Origin: Antedon mediterranea
Taxonomy: Eukaryota > Echinodermata > Crinoidea > Comatulida > Antedonidae
Assembly (NCBI RefSeq): GCF_964355755.1
Contig: NC_092676.1
Location: forward strand, 18,646,288-18,710,287
Reading direction: 5' to 3'
Length of the DNA: 64,000 nt
In this document: piece after piece, positions 1-12,800 of the stretch
Position numbering within the stretch: the first letter of the stretch is position 1
Layout of the letters: every line of letters starts with the position of its first letter
Program-made: the position numbers and the translations under genes
The notes under the pieces: model-generated
What the model saw: only the letters and a program-made list of their open reading frames with translations
Database searches by the model: none
Told to the model about the DNA's origin: nothing

Positions 1-531
1 TACATACCGCCCGCCCCATATAGCCAAATACGGTATGATAACCTACGTCATTCTTATCGTATGTTTGCGGTCTGCAAATCGATTTCTATACGTGTTTCAC
101 AAGTCTGTATTTTCAGAAATAAAAACAAATAAATAAAAAAAAAAGATAATATACAGACTTGGGGCAAGTCTAGTCTAAACTGTGCACAGTGAATTAACAT
201 TACAACAATTAGTCCTAGGTCACAAATCAAAAGCTCCCTAATAAGGAAAACTTACTATACATTCCAACTTTTGAACTTTCTATTATCCCAAAGAGAAACT
301 TCAAACAATGTAATTTGTTGTTTGTTTATTTAAAATTAAATGTTGTTTTTTTTTGCCTTTATAATTTTCTCTTTATTTTATATTCTCTCTCTATTTTTTT
401 ATCAATTAACTTTGTGTAAATAATTCTAACATTTATTTTATATGGACCCTTGGCAGGACAAGTCTGTGTTGACAGGGCTGGACAGACAATGAAAAAATAC
501 ATCATTAATTTATTGTTTTGTTTTTGTGTAG
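1..531. other. intron, 3' part (before first exon seen)
   Basis: This AT-rich intronic sequence leads to the acceptor tttttgtgtag at 521-531. I see no coding block, repeat array or RNA gene in it. Confidence 0.7.
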
Positions 532-861
532 AAAAAACATGAAGAAATGAGCTTACAACTACCTTCGTTAAACACAATCAACTCTCTGGCCACAAGGCTT
601 GAAACTAAGAACTCTAGTTTGGTTCCTCTGGTGAAAGGCGACCTTAATATTGTCAAGGCTGGTTGGGAAAGATCAGAGGCAAAGCTAAAGACCCGCGAAA
701 AAGAGCTGCAGAAAGTGTTAGAGAGTGCACCCTCCACCGATTACATAGAGGCTATGAAAGCGCTGCTGCAGTGGTTGGAGAGAGTAGATGAGGTGTTAAA
801 ATGTAAAGAGTTTTTAGTCTCAGACCAAGATACTATGGAAGACCAGGCTCAGAAATTTAAG
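532..861 (+). CDS. DMD: dystrophin exon, equals human exons 21+22 (end R5, start R6)
   Basis: The exon has 330 bp and 110 codons in phase 0. The acceptor is tttttgtgtag and the donor is aag|gtagat. The translation starts KKHEEMSLQLPSLN and ends MEDQAQKFK. The REKELQ motif and the helix ALLQWLERVDEVL match human AREKELQTIFD and AIRTWVQQSETKL in spacing. Human exons 21 and 22 are 181 and 146 bp (recalled), together 327, so this looks like both without the intron. The 5' boundary is less certain than the 3' one because the preceding exon is not in the window. Confidence 0.9.
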
Positions 862-3800
862 GTAGATAACAAGTTTTAGAATAGAACGATTAGGCACCAT
901 TTGGTTTGTTATGATATTGGGGAAGCAGGGATGTAAATAATGTTACAAAGTGGTTTGAAAATCTCTTTCAGTGAGTGAAAACAGACTATACAGGAGGCTG
1001 AATGTGTATGAGGTTAATTTAGTTTTACGGTTTATAAATTTAAAATCATTACCATTATTGACTTGAAAGCATCACATGATTTTCATTTAAATTGGTTGTA
1101 TTTGAATACTTATAAGTAATCTTGATTTAAGAAATTTAGGTTGTAGGTTTTGTCTACTTTTGATTACAATCATTCAACAATATTGAAACAAAAGTGAAAT
1201 TTAACAATGTGGCCTTCTGCCAACATTAACAATTGAATGGGTGGGGATACAATTATTGTCTGTTACATTTTGACACTGTGAACATGTTTTTAATATGTAT
1301 TTATTACTGAAATATCAATTATAATCTCACATATAGTATGAACACTTAATATTTTTTCTTTCTTATATTGATCAAATCAAACAATTTTTGTATTATTACA
1401 GGAACTTCAGTCAACCTTGAGTCAGCAACAGACAAACTACGATTACGTAACAAAAATGGGCCGTGATTTAACAAGGCGTTTTCCCGGCTCCATTTCAGCA
1501 ACAAATGTTCAGGCTGACCTGGATCGTCTGCAAGCACAGTGGCGGGAAGTATCAGGCACGCTTGATGAAAGACAGGGTAACCTCGAGACGGCACTTGGGG
1601 AGTTGAAGCTTTGGCAGGTGGGTGTGGTCATGTGATTAAAAAAGATAGTTTGTTGGTCATGTGATTTAAAGGTTATATGACTGGTTGCACCATGCAATAA
1701 TCAGATCTGTAATGCTGTAGTACAAATTGAGTAAACATGCATTTGTATTGCACAATAATGCACAACTGTTTTAACAAGATATCTTGGAAAGGACTTCCAG
1801 AAAGGTCTGGCGGTCCAGTATGGATTATGTGCACTTTAAAGAGCCCAGTGCATCTTCTGGAAGAGTGGGGAGTCTATAATATAATTATCTTATTTGGTGG
1901 CAGCTGTGAAAGTTGTTATAAAAGTGTATTTTACATCTAGTCTTTCACTGATGGTTGTCACTGTAGAACATTAGAAATAGAAAACCATATATACCATACT
2001 ACCTACCTGCCTTGTCATCTGCCATTTGGCAGGTCCATGACAGTCTTCTTTCTCCATACTTTAGTGCTTCTTTTAGTTCTGAATATGTATTTTATTTTTT
2101 AACCTATCAAGCAAAGCTATTCTTTTCTTTCCTTTTTTTCATACCATACCATACTAAAGACAAGATTTTGTGCCTTCCTAGTTTTGGTAACTAAGGATCA
2201 TACATCACTCCAAACCTTGATCTCAACATATCATTTCCACTTGACTATACTTTCTGATAGGGGCTTTTAAGTAGTTTTGTTTTCATAATAGGATGAGGTT
2301 AATGGCCTTAAAAGGTGGATGGAAGATGTTAATAAATTCTTGTCAATTGAGGATATTGCTGTTGGTGATGCTGCGCTACTACAAGCTCAACTTGACCAAA
2401 ATAAGGTAATATACAGTACATTGTTGAGTGGGAACTTGTTTGCCTGTGGAATGGGAATCTTTTCTGCCTGTGGAATAATGGGAATCTTTTCTGCCTGTGG
2501 AATGGGAATCTTTTCTGCCTGTGGAATGGGAATCTTTTCTGCCTGTGGAGTGGGAATCTTTTCTGCCTGTGGAGTGGGAATCTTTTCTGCCTGTGGAATG
2601 GGAATCTTTTCTGCCTGTGGAATGGGAATCTTTTCTGCCTGTGGAGTGGGAATCTTTTCTGCCTGTGGAGTGGGATTCTTTTCTGCCTGTGGAGTGGGAA
2701 TCTTTTCTGCCTGTGGAGTGGGAATCTTTTCTGCCTGTGGAGTGGGAATCTTTTCTGCCTGTGGAATGGGAATCTTTTCTGCCTGTGGAGTGGGAATCTT
2801 TTCTGCCTGTGGAGTGGGAATCTTTTCTGCCTGTGGAGTGGGAATCTTTTCTGCCTGTGGAATGGGAATCTTTTCTGCCTGTGGAGTGGGAATCTTTTCT
2901 GCCTGTGGAATGGGAATCTTTTCTGCCTGTGGAGTGGGAATCTTTTCTGCCTGTGGAATGGGAATCTTTTCTGCCTTTGGAGTGGGAATTTCTATTACCC
3001 GTGGAGCGAGATATTTTTTTTCCTGTGATATTTATACAGTATTACTATTTACTTCTTAAAGATTTTTGTTTACTTTCGTTATTTGATTTAAAAAAGAGAT
3101 TATATTATGCTCTATTACTAAACAGAACCCAGAAGTGGTTGTATAAGCCAGACTCTTTTTCATCTTTCTCTATAGATTAGATTAAAACTTAAGGTCGAAA
3201 CAAAAGTTCTAGCTGCCAAGACACACTTTATCTTTTATATGTTTATTGAAGATTATAAACAAAATCACTTTTCATCACAGAGTGATGACCTATTTTTATT
3301 GCCAAATAACCATTTATTTAAAAATAGATTTAAAAAATAAAATCATATGCTTTGTGCTCCCAAAATGGAGTAATTGGTTAAGCATGAATTGAACTCGGGT
3401 AGTAAAACAATTTCTGAGACTTTAAAACTTTCAAAATTTCTAGATGACCAGTTTTAGGAGAGTTGACTGTAACTTTCAGTTTATAAATGTCATATTTAGA
3501 ATTCCATTATAAAGTTGGATCAACCATCTTATCCTTTACAATTATTTTATAATCATTTAAAATCACTTTATAATCCATTCAAACCAACTATGACCGTTTT
3601 TTAACCCAACTAGGCTCTGCATACTGACATCGGTACATTACAACTGAACACAAACAGTGTGAACGAACTGGGAAAGAAATTAGCATCGACCGCTGAACCA
3701 GAGTTTTCTGCGAAAATGGAATCAGACCTTGACAAACTTAATACGGAATGGTCCAGGATATTATTGCTGACAAAAGAACAACATGAGAGTCTTGAGTTGG

Positions 3801-6800
3801 CTCAGGCAAACCTGATGAAACTCCGAGAGGATGTGGAAAAGACGAGAGAGTGTATTACTAGAGTGGATAAAGACTACGGCCAGCAGAATGTTTCTGCGAT
3901 AGATTCAACAGAAATTCAGAACAAAATAAAAATATTCAAGGTAAATAAAATTATATCCATAGAATGATTATTTTTGTAAAATATGTGATGTATATGTAAT
4001 ACTGTATATACAGTAATAATATATAATATTTTGTTTGTTTTTATTGTTTTCTTCTCCATGTTTGGAGCTTTTGAATAAATTTTATAGTTCTTAAGTTCTT
4101 AATTACTTTATTGTTGAAAGTTGGTCAAATTTGCCATCTTTATTTAATGCTGGCAGTTTCTGTATTATTTATTCTGTTGACTTTTCGTTTATTTGTTGTA
4201 ATATAACCGCTCTAAAAGTTTGTAACTCCCTCTGTTCCAAAGTGTCTTAAGTAAATACATAAAATTGAAAGATAACACATTTATGGGATGTTTTCAATTT
4301 CAGCTGGGCCAGGAGGAATTAAAAAACAAGAATCCATCCCTTTGGCGTTCTCGACATATGGAGATAATAAGCAAGGCCTCACTATCTGCTAATGATAATC
4401 TCAATTCAGAGCTCACAGGTTTGGAAGAAGCATGGAAACTAGAAATGGATAAACTTGAGTCTAAATGCAAGGTTAGTCAAGGTTTTTTGGATATATTATT
4501 TAAACATTTTATCCATGTCAGAATTTATATTTTAAGTATAATAAACTTTACGAGACAAAATTATTTATTGTCGGTTTAACAACGAGGTACAAATGAAATT
4601 TTGTTGGTTGGTTTACATTTTGATTTAAATACAATTATACAATGAATCTAAAGAGATCTAATATGAACTTTAACTTTTTTAAATATGCAACACTGTATGT
4701 TGAATATGCTGTTACATTGTTTAGCATAATCTACCTCAAAGGCAGAATTTTTCAGAAGTAAACAAAAATTCTGTAAATAAAGAATGTAAAATATTGTAAA
4801 ATTAGGTTTTATTCAGATATTACTGGTCTGGATTGAAATGTATATAAATGATAATTATTGTTCTCCATTTTTCATTCAGATTCTTTCTCAGGCTGCTGAC
4901 AACTGGAAGAAGTTGAAAAGGTTGTTGGCTGAAGAGTCTACCTGGATGGATGGGTTCTCCAAAAAGCTGGACAACCCGTCAGCCAGCTTGGATGCTGAAG
5001 AAATATCGGAAGAAATTGATGTAGGTTTCCTCAGGATAATTAAAAGTCTTTTTAGATAACTTCACTAAAGCTCTGTCTACACTATCGAACTAGTTTGACA
5101 TAAAAAGTTTGATGTGCCCAAATATGGTAGTGATATGTCAAAATATTGTATTGATATCCATATATGATATAATTGTCCATATGGGCACATTAAATTTTGT
5201 TGCTGTATAAAGTTTAATAGTGTAGACAGAGCTTAATTAAGAGTGTTGTTTTTAACAACCTATCTTGTAAATAATAGATAGAAATCCAGGTGCATTTGTG
5301 GGACCTGAAATTTGTAGATCAATCATGCAACATAACTTGAATGATGGTTTACTACAAATACAGGTGGCCATAGATGGCAACTAAAAGTACATGTGTAGTA
5401 CTAAATTATTACCAGTGAGGTTTCATTTATGTGTCATTTATCTATGTAATAATATATGTAATACAATTTTACAGGTACTAGAATCATCCCTACAAAAACA
5501 TGTTGTTGAGTGCAACGACCTGGTGAACAATTTGGCGCGTACCCTGACAGAACAAGACATAATGGTTGCAAATGTAGAGCGAGAAGTTCAGCAATACAAT
5601 ATTCGCTCTGAAGAAGTTACAAAGAGGGTTAGCATTTGTTTAGTTATTTCATGTTACCTTGCATAACATTTTTTATCTCATATGGCTTAACAAAACATTT
5701 CAGAAATAATGGGGAAACTCCTCTTTGAAATTTAGTACAGTTCAGATTTTACCATGTTGTTATATTTGTGCAGTGTATTTGTTCTAAAGCACTGTCTACA
5801 TCCTAGTTTGACAAAAAGAGTGTGATGTGCACAAATATGGTAGTGATATGCTTAAATATGGTAGTGATATGACACCATGTCCATATATAGGCACATCACA
5901 TTTTTTATAGTGTAGACAGACTTTACCGGAGTGAATAGTGTTCTCATGACTGTTAATAATTACTGAGTTGGAAATCTGTTTAGTAGTTGGTGTCTAACGG
6001 TCTTTGGATTTATAAATATATATAATTGTTTCTCTGGCATTTATTAGGCTAAACGAAGGCAAGCAACACTTGAAACCAATGTGCAGTTACTTCAGAGGTT
6101 GGAAAGAGACATGTTGTCTCTGCAGAACTGGATCACCAATGTTGACAAGACACTAAATGGAAGACTTACTTCGAAGATATCAGCTTCTGATGTCCCTGAA
6201 GAATTTGAGGTTTACAACAATTGCACTCATTTAATTACATTCATTCATTCTTTAAATACCTTTCTGTTCTTTCATTCTGAAACCTGTTTTCTGAAAAATA
6301 AACAATAATTGTGTTTTTTTTTATTTATTTGTTTTATTTGAAAACATACATTAAAATATGTCAAAAAAGGCTAAAAACGTCCAATGCCTTGAGCATGGGA
6401 GGGAGACTTAGGGTTCTTAAACCAGAGGCCTAACAATTACGCCACTGTGTAGGGTAAGATGTTAGTTGTGCTTATTTATACTCTCTTCCTGCTGATTGAA
6501 TGATGAAGTTGTCAGTAGTCAGAAAACTTTTTTCAGTTTAATTTGATGCCAGGATTCATTACAACTTTTTTTTGTTTATTTCAGCAATTGAAATTAGAGT
6601 TTGCTTCAAGAGAGAATGATTATGATGACATTGATAACCGAGCACATGGACTCATGGAGCAAACTCATGAGGGCGCCTCTCATCGGATGCAACAACAGAT
6701 TGACATGCTTAGGGTAAGAATGAGAAACTTGTTAAAAAATCATAATAAGTGAGAAGAGTATTTAAAACTGATTTTTAAATCTAGGCAGAAACAAATCTCA

Positions 6801-9800
6801 AATATTTTGTTTTTAATTTAATGTATTTCTAGGCCTAATACAAGACCATAAATAGTACACCGGTATACCATTTTGGATAGTGTACAAGTTCTTTATTGTG
6901 CACATAAGCAATGTATGTTCATGAGACCAATGGCTTTACGTCATATCTGTAGGACAAGAAAATTAGCATAAAGTATCTGGCCTAGGATACAAGGACTATG
7001 GCACAGACAGGCCTCAAACTCATGCCTTATACATGCTAATCTACCTTTATGTAGTGTATGAATTGTCAAAATGAAAAGATACCCAAGAATCTAACCTGTT
7101 ATAGAGTAATTAGTCAAAAACCATTATTTTCATGTCTATAATTAGAAAATTCTTAATTAATTGAGAAAAGTACAATACTTGATAAGGTATACTGTATGTG
7201 TTTTTTCCAAACAGAAACACCTTGATGAATTGCAGTTTAAATTTCGAAAGTTCCAAAAACCAGCGGACTTCGAACCAAAAATGCTGCATGTTAAAGAAAT
7301 CCTAGAACGTGTCAATGAAGGAATAAAGGTCCTTGACCTTAAGAACGGTGAACCTGAGGTCATTCAAACACAGCTTGATGCCTGCATGGTAATTAATTCA
7401 TTATGTAAATTGACAGTATATGTGTGATTCCTATCATCTCCACAGAATTGTATCATCAGCCTTAGGCTAAAGTTATCTAAGATTTATAACTTCAATTGAT
7501 TATGAATATTAGATAAGCTGGACTATTAATTATGTAGCAGAGTTCAAAGTTGTTTGAACACATTTGGTGACATTCACTGAATAGTTTTTATGATTTTTAA
7601 TTGGTATAAATGAAATGGTAATGTTAAGAGTGTTCTATCCAGCCTGATTTTAACTAGCGTTCACCCAAGAAACCGCTGAATACCCTGAAAGTACTGACCA
7701 TACTTAAATTTGTTGACACCCACCTCTATACTTTATCTATATCCCTCAATAATTATTAAATAAGATAAATAAAACAATTGAATGGTACAGAACAGTACAG
7801 CATTCAAACTTTTGTAAAATTCCTATTAATGGGACACCTTCAGGACCCAAAGAAGTATCCCCTCAATAGGGGTGTCCCCTGTAATAGGGGTTAACCGTTA
7901 CATAGATCCCCTCACTAATTTTATAAGAAAGTCTCTCCTGGTGAGTATATACATTTTAGAGAAGCTCCAATCCACCCAGTGATATACTTGGAATTAATTT
8001 TTAAACTGTTAAGATGAGGAAATTTGGGATTATGGAGACATCCTATCATTAGCCTATCATTTTTATTTTTGTCATAAATTGTTAGGGTTTCTACAAGACA
8101 TTAAGTGAAGTGAAAGCCGAGGTAGAATGGGTTATTAAATCTGGCCGGAATATTGTTGAAAAACGTCAGCTAGAGAATCCGGCGGAGCTCACGGAACGGC
8201 TAAACGGATTAAAGCAACTTTATAACATTCTTGGAAAACGAGTAACAGAAGGAAAGCAGGAGCTCGAGAAGGCATTGAAGCTGTCTCGCAAACTTAAGAA
8301 AGAGATGATAGCCCTCAGTGAATGGATGAAGAGCGTTGGCGATGAATTGAATCGACGAGAATCGTTAAACAAAATCCCAGATGATCTCAAAGAAGAGCAA
8401 GAATGGATGGAGGTAATATTGTTATATACCGTAATTTACACACTATTATTTTTGTTGGATACTAATTGAAAATATTAATGTCATTGAAGGAGTCACGTTT
8501 CTTACAAAAAATACCAGAATGCCAGACTATTTTGTAAATATTTCGCCATCATCTTTACCGTAGCATCTGAGTATAGTCACAAGTATTGGTCACATTTTAT
8601 GTAGTTAAGCTTCCCAATTACTTAAATTTGAGTTCCACATGTTTCATTTATTGAAAAGGAGTTAATATTGATTTTATGGATGACTGGGGAAAAAAAATTT
8701 AACATTGCAAAAGAAGCGCCATTACCCTAATTGTCTTTAACCATTTTATGTGCAAACAAATATAGTTGTTGCTAATGAAAATTTGTGGAATGCCACCCTT
8801 TGCGCTTACTCACAAATACACATACAACAATTAAATACATTTGTATTATTCAGAAACTGGAATTAGAATCTCGAAAATGCAAGCCTAAATTAAAAGAGAT
8901 GGGAGATGTTTCTGCGCAATTATCACGACTCAGTAAGTGTGACACGATAATGCCGTTACAAGAGGACGTTACGCAGCTGGAGAAACAGTATGCAGACTTT
9001 ACAGAGAAGATTGTGATGCGACAAGATGCTATCAAGGTAAGGAAACTAGGTCACTAGGGTTTTTGCTTGTTTATTGTTATTTTTGTTTTGTGTTGATTGG
9101 ACACATATAGGATTCATGTTTTTGCCAGAATCTTTTAATACAATGGAAAACCACTTATTTTCACTGTTACGATTCTTCCATTTGTTTCGGCCCTTATGAT
9201 CGATCGAAAGTGGGTGAATCACAGAAAAAAACCAAAATATAAATTTGCACGCAATGTATGCTGGTATATTAGCAGGCCACTTAAGTTTATTAAAATCGGC
9301 TTATATTTCACATTTTTACCATTTATAGACTATTATTGCAAAGCCTATATAGTATTTAATTTTACATAAAATGCTTGTGAACTTAAATTAAATGTAGGGA
9401 ACGTGTCTTAATAATAAGTATTTTAAAATCGTTGAATCGTTACTTCCATTACAATTCATTGCATAAAAGTCATTAAGATCTAAATGTCTGTAATAATGTT
9501 TTGAATTTTATATGATATGTTTTATTGATTAAAAATCTAATAGGTTTAAATGGTAATTCAGAAATTTCACAAAATTATAAATAATGTATATGTATACTAT
9601 ATTAATGTTTATTGAGGATTGTACAAAACATAAAATCAATTCTTGGAATTGCTTTATTATTCGGTACGGTATGCAATGATTATTGTTAGAATTAAAATAA
9701 ATATATTCACTTAAATTCTAGTCATTATTCTGATCTTGTTGTGAAGGAGAGATAGCTTCGTGCGCGTCATCACTTGCGTTCGCAGAACAGACGATGCTGA

Positions 9801-12800
9801 TATTGGATTTCATGCGGATTTTTGTGCCATATGCGAGAAAATTTGTTTTCCTACACAAAAAAAGTACTATTACACAATTGTTAAATAGTACTGTACATAA
9901 TATTTCACGCCATGTGACTCACAATCATCCAATCAAATGACAAGAATTTATTTAGATGTTATATAATTACAGTTTAGTCTTATGTTGTAATATTTTAGTA
10001 TATAATAATAAATGAATTTCTCATTCTATGACCAAGTTGTGAGGCACAATTCCTACAGAAAACATTTGAAGAAATTGTTCAGTAATTTGAAAGAAACTGT
10101 ACAGAACCTAGTCTATATACTTATTTTTTTCCCAGAATTTCACAATTTGCCTTTTTTTGTTCCATTGTTTCATTCATTTGTTTCATTAATTGGTTCCAGG
10201 ATCATCAGAATCGCATCAGTACATTAAAAGTCAATGTCACTAGCATCCGAATGTGGTTGACAGCTGTTGAGAAGTCACTACGTACATCTGATAGACTTTC
10301 ACGTGAAGATAAAGCAGCACCAGAGGAGATCAATAAATATAAGGTATATAGTAACTAAACAAGTGTATAAATAGTTGGATATTAGGGAGCCTTTGATTTG
10401 TAACAAAGAACTTATAACACAAGAATCTCCTGTTCTTCAATTTGCATTCAAAACACAGTATCGGAAGTACAGGGTTAAAAGGTCAAACTGGGCGACGCCA
10501 TTTCACAGCATGGAGCAGCGCCCCCTCCAAACTAGGAAGTCAATTACTCTACCCCCCTAGAGTATTAGCAGATCCCCTCTATGATTTTGACTTTCTAATT
10601 TGATGCGGGCGCCCTACTCCTCAGTCAATTACTCTATCCCCCCTAGAGCATTAGCAGATCCCCTCTATGATTTTGACTTTCTAATTTGATGCGGGCGCCC
10701 TACTCCATGGCTCACAATGGCGCCACCCATAGCTCTATTCTATCCCACAATGCCTTTCGAAATTGTTACGGGCTTCGGATGAACAGGAGATTCTTGTGTT
10801 ATAAGTTCTTTGTTTGTAACGATGACAGGACCTACGACCTACGTATATTGTGTCATTGGTAATTATCTGGACATAGAATCAAAATGCGTTTGATGAGTAA
10901 ATAGTCAGTCATTGCTAATCAAAAGCTCCTTTATTGTCATTTAATCATAGCTTATCAACAAAGTTTGCGTTGTTGTATAAAGAAATGTCTCTGTGTGGTA
11001 TTCCACCTTTTGCACCCAACCCTCAACACTTGTATTAATGTAGGTATACCGTAACCCCACTCAATAATTGCAACATGATATTGGACCCAATTATCTATAG
11101 GAGATACATAAAAACATAATCAAATGTAAGAGATCTCCTATAAATTAAGACACTGTTGAAGAAGACATATAGTAGAAAGGCTGTTTGAGCATCAGTATAA
11201 ACATTGTAGAATACAGTACAATTGTTATTTATAGCACAATGTTAATTTAAAATTTGAGTTGTTTTATTTTTACAGAAACTACAAGATGAAGCAAATGAAT
11301 TGGTCGTACGAGTAGAGGAGACTCGAGATGAAGCCATGGAATTGATGCAAGCTGGGGGCGAAGGTCGCAGAGTTGTTGAGCCAGAACTCATTGCATTAAA
11401 CCAGAAATGGGAGGAAGACTGTAGAAGAATTAAGGTAAAGAGAATTCAAATTTTGTGTAGATTAAATTCTGAGAAACAGGATTGATGCAGTGTCCTCCTT
11501 GATGCAATGCAAGGAAGTAAGCTTGCCACAAGTAATTTGACCAATAACGGTGTGATGGATCATCCAAACCTTTGCTTGCAATTAGTCAACACACTTGGGT
11601 TGTGTTGCATCTAAGTGGAAACCAAGAACCCAGAAATTATTTTAAAGTTTCAGAGCCTACTCTATGTTTAATATGATAATATATAATATATACTAATTTG
11701 TAAAGCGCCAATTCCAGCAACAAGTGATCAAAGACGCTGTGGACTAATACCCCTTTCACACCAAAAGCAAAACTCCGGAGACACCCCGGAGTTGACGCCC
11801 CGCTGTTTGGTGTGAAAGGTAAAATCAAGCAACTCCGGAGTTTAAAACTGCGGGGTTGAACAGCTGAACATTCTCCGGAGAGCGAACTGCGGTGACACCC
11901 CGGTGTTTTGGTGTGAAAGGTACCAACATCAAACTCCGGAGGGTTTCGGGTCAAAAGGTCATCCTCACACGATCACTCATTGCTTTAGTTTTATTTCAAA
12001 ACACTTTAAATATTTGTACAAAATATATAGCAGGTTTAAAAAATAATAAGTAGTATCAATAAAACATTATATTACTTCTGAGACTTTTGAAAGTAATTAT
12101 TAAATTAAAAATATTGTTAATTAAAATTATTCTAATGATCGTCGCTATGTAAAAAAAAAAAAATAGAGGGCGACATTTACAATTTTATTTTATTAACCCC
12201 GGTGTTGCTAGGTTGGTGTGAAAGGGGTATCTCCGGAGTTTCTCGACGTTTTGAATGGTCATAAACCCTGGGGTGTCTCCGGAGACACTCCGGAGTTTTG
12301 GTGTGAAAGGGGTATAAGATGTTACACCTTTTCAACAACATTCTTCTCCCCTAAGGGTCGCATCATGTCATTGGCAGCCAACTACAGTGCCATTATGTCT
12401 GTACACGACAGTGTGTGTGTATGAACTAGTACACCGGGGTAACCCCTACTCGTCTCGAAAGATGTACAGGTTCTTTAAAGTGCACATGAGCCAGATGTAC
12501 ACTGGACCTACGATTTAGTTCTTATCCGTGAAGATTTGTTCTTCGAGCGAGTGAGCCTCGAACCCTTGTTGATGTTATGGCTATGGATTACGGTTCCACT
12601 GTCTTAACCGCTCGGCGACACTTACTCAGTGATTGCTGTTACAGAGTAGTTTTTGTGTAAGATCATAAAGTAACATAATTACTGCCATTAACAAGTAAAC
12701 AGTGACATTGAAGCAAAATAAAATAGAAAAGGTACGTTGCACAACTGTTGGCTAAACTACGCTGTTTGCAAATGAGTAGAATGCTGTCATCCGCGAAAAA

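Noticed and set aside
2497-3180. Open frame of 227 codons reading EWESFLPV repeats
   Set aside because: It is a second frame of the 24-bp minisatellite, with no splice or start evidence.
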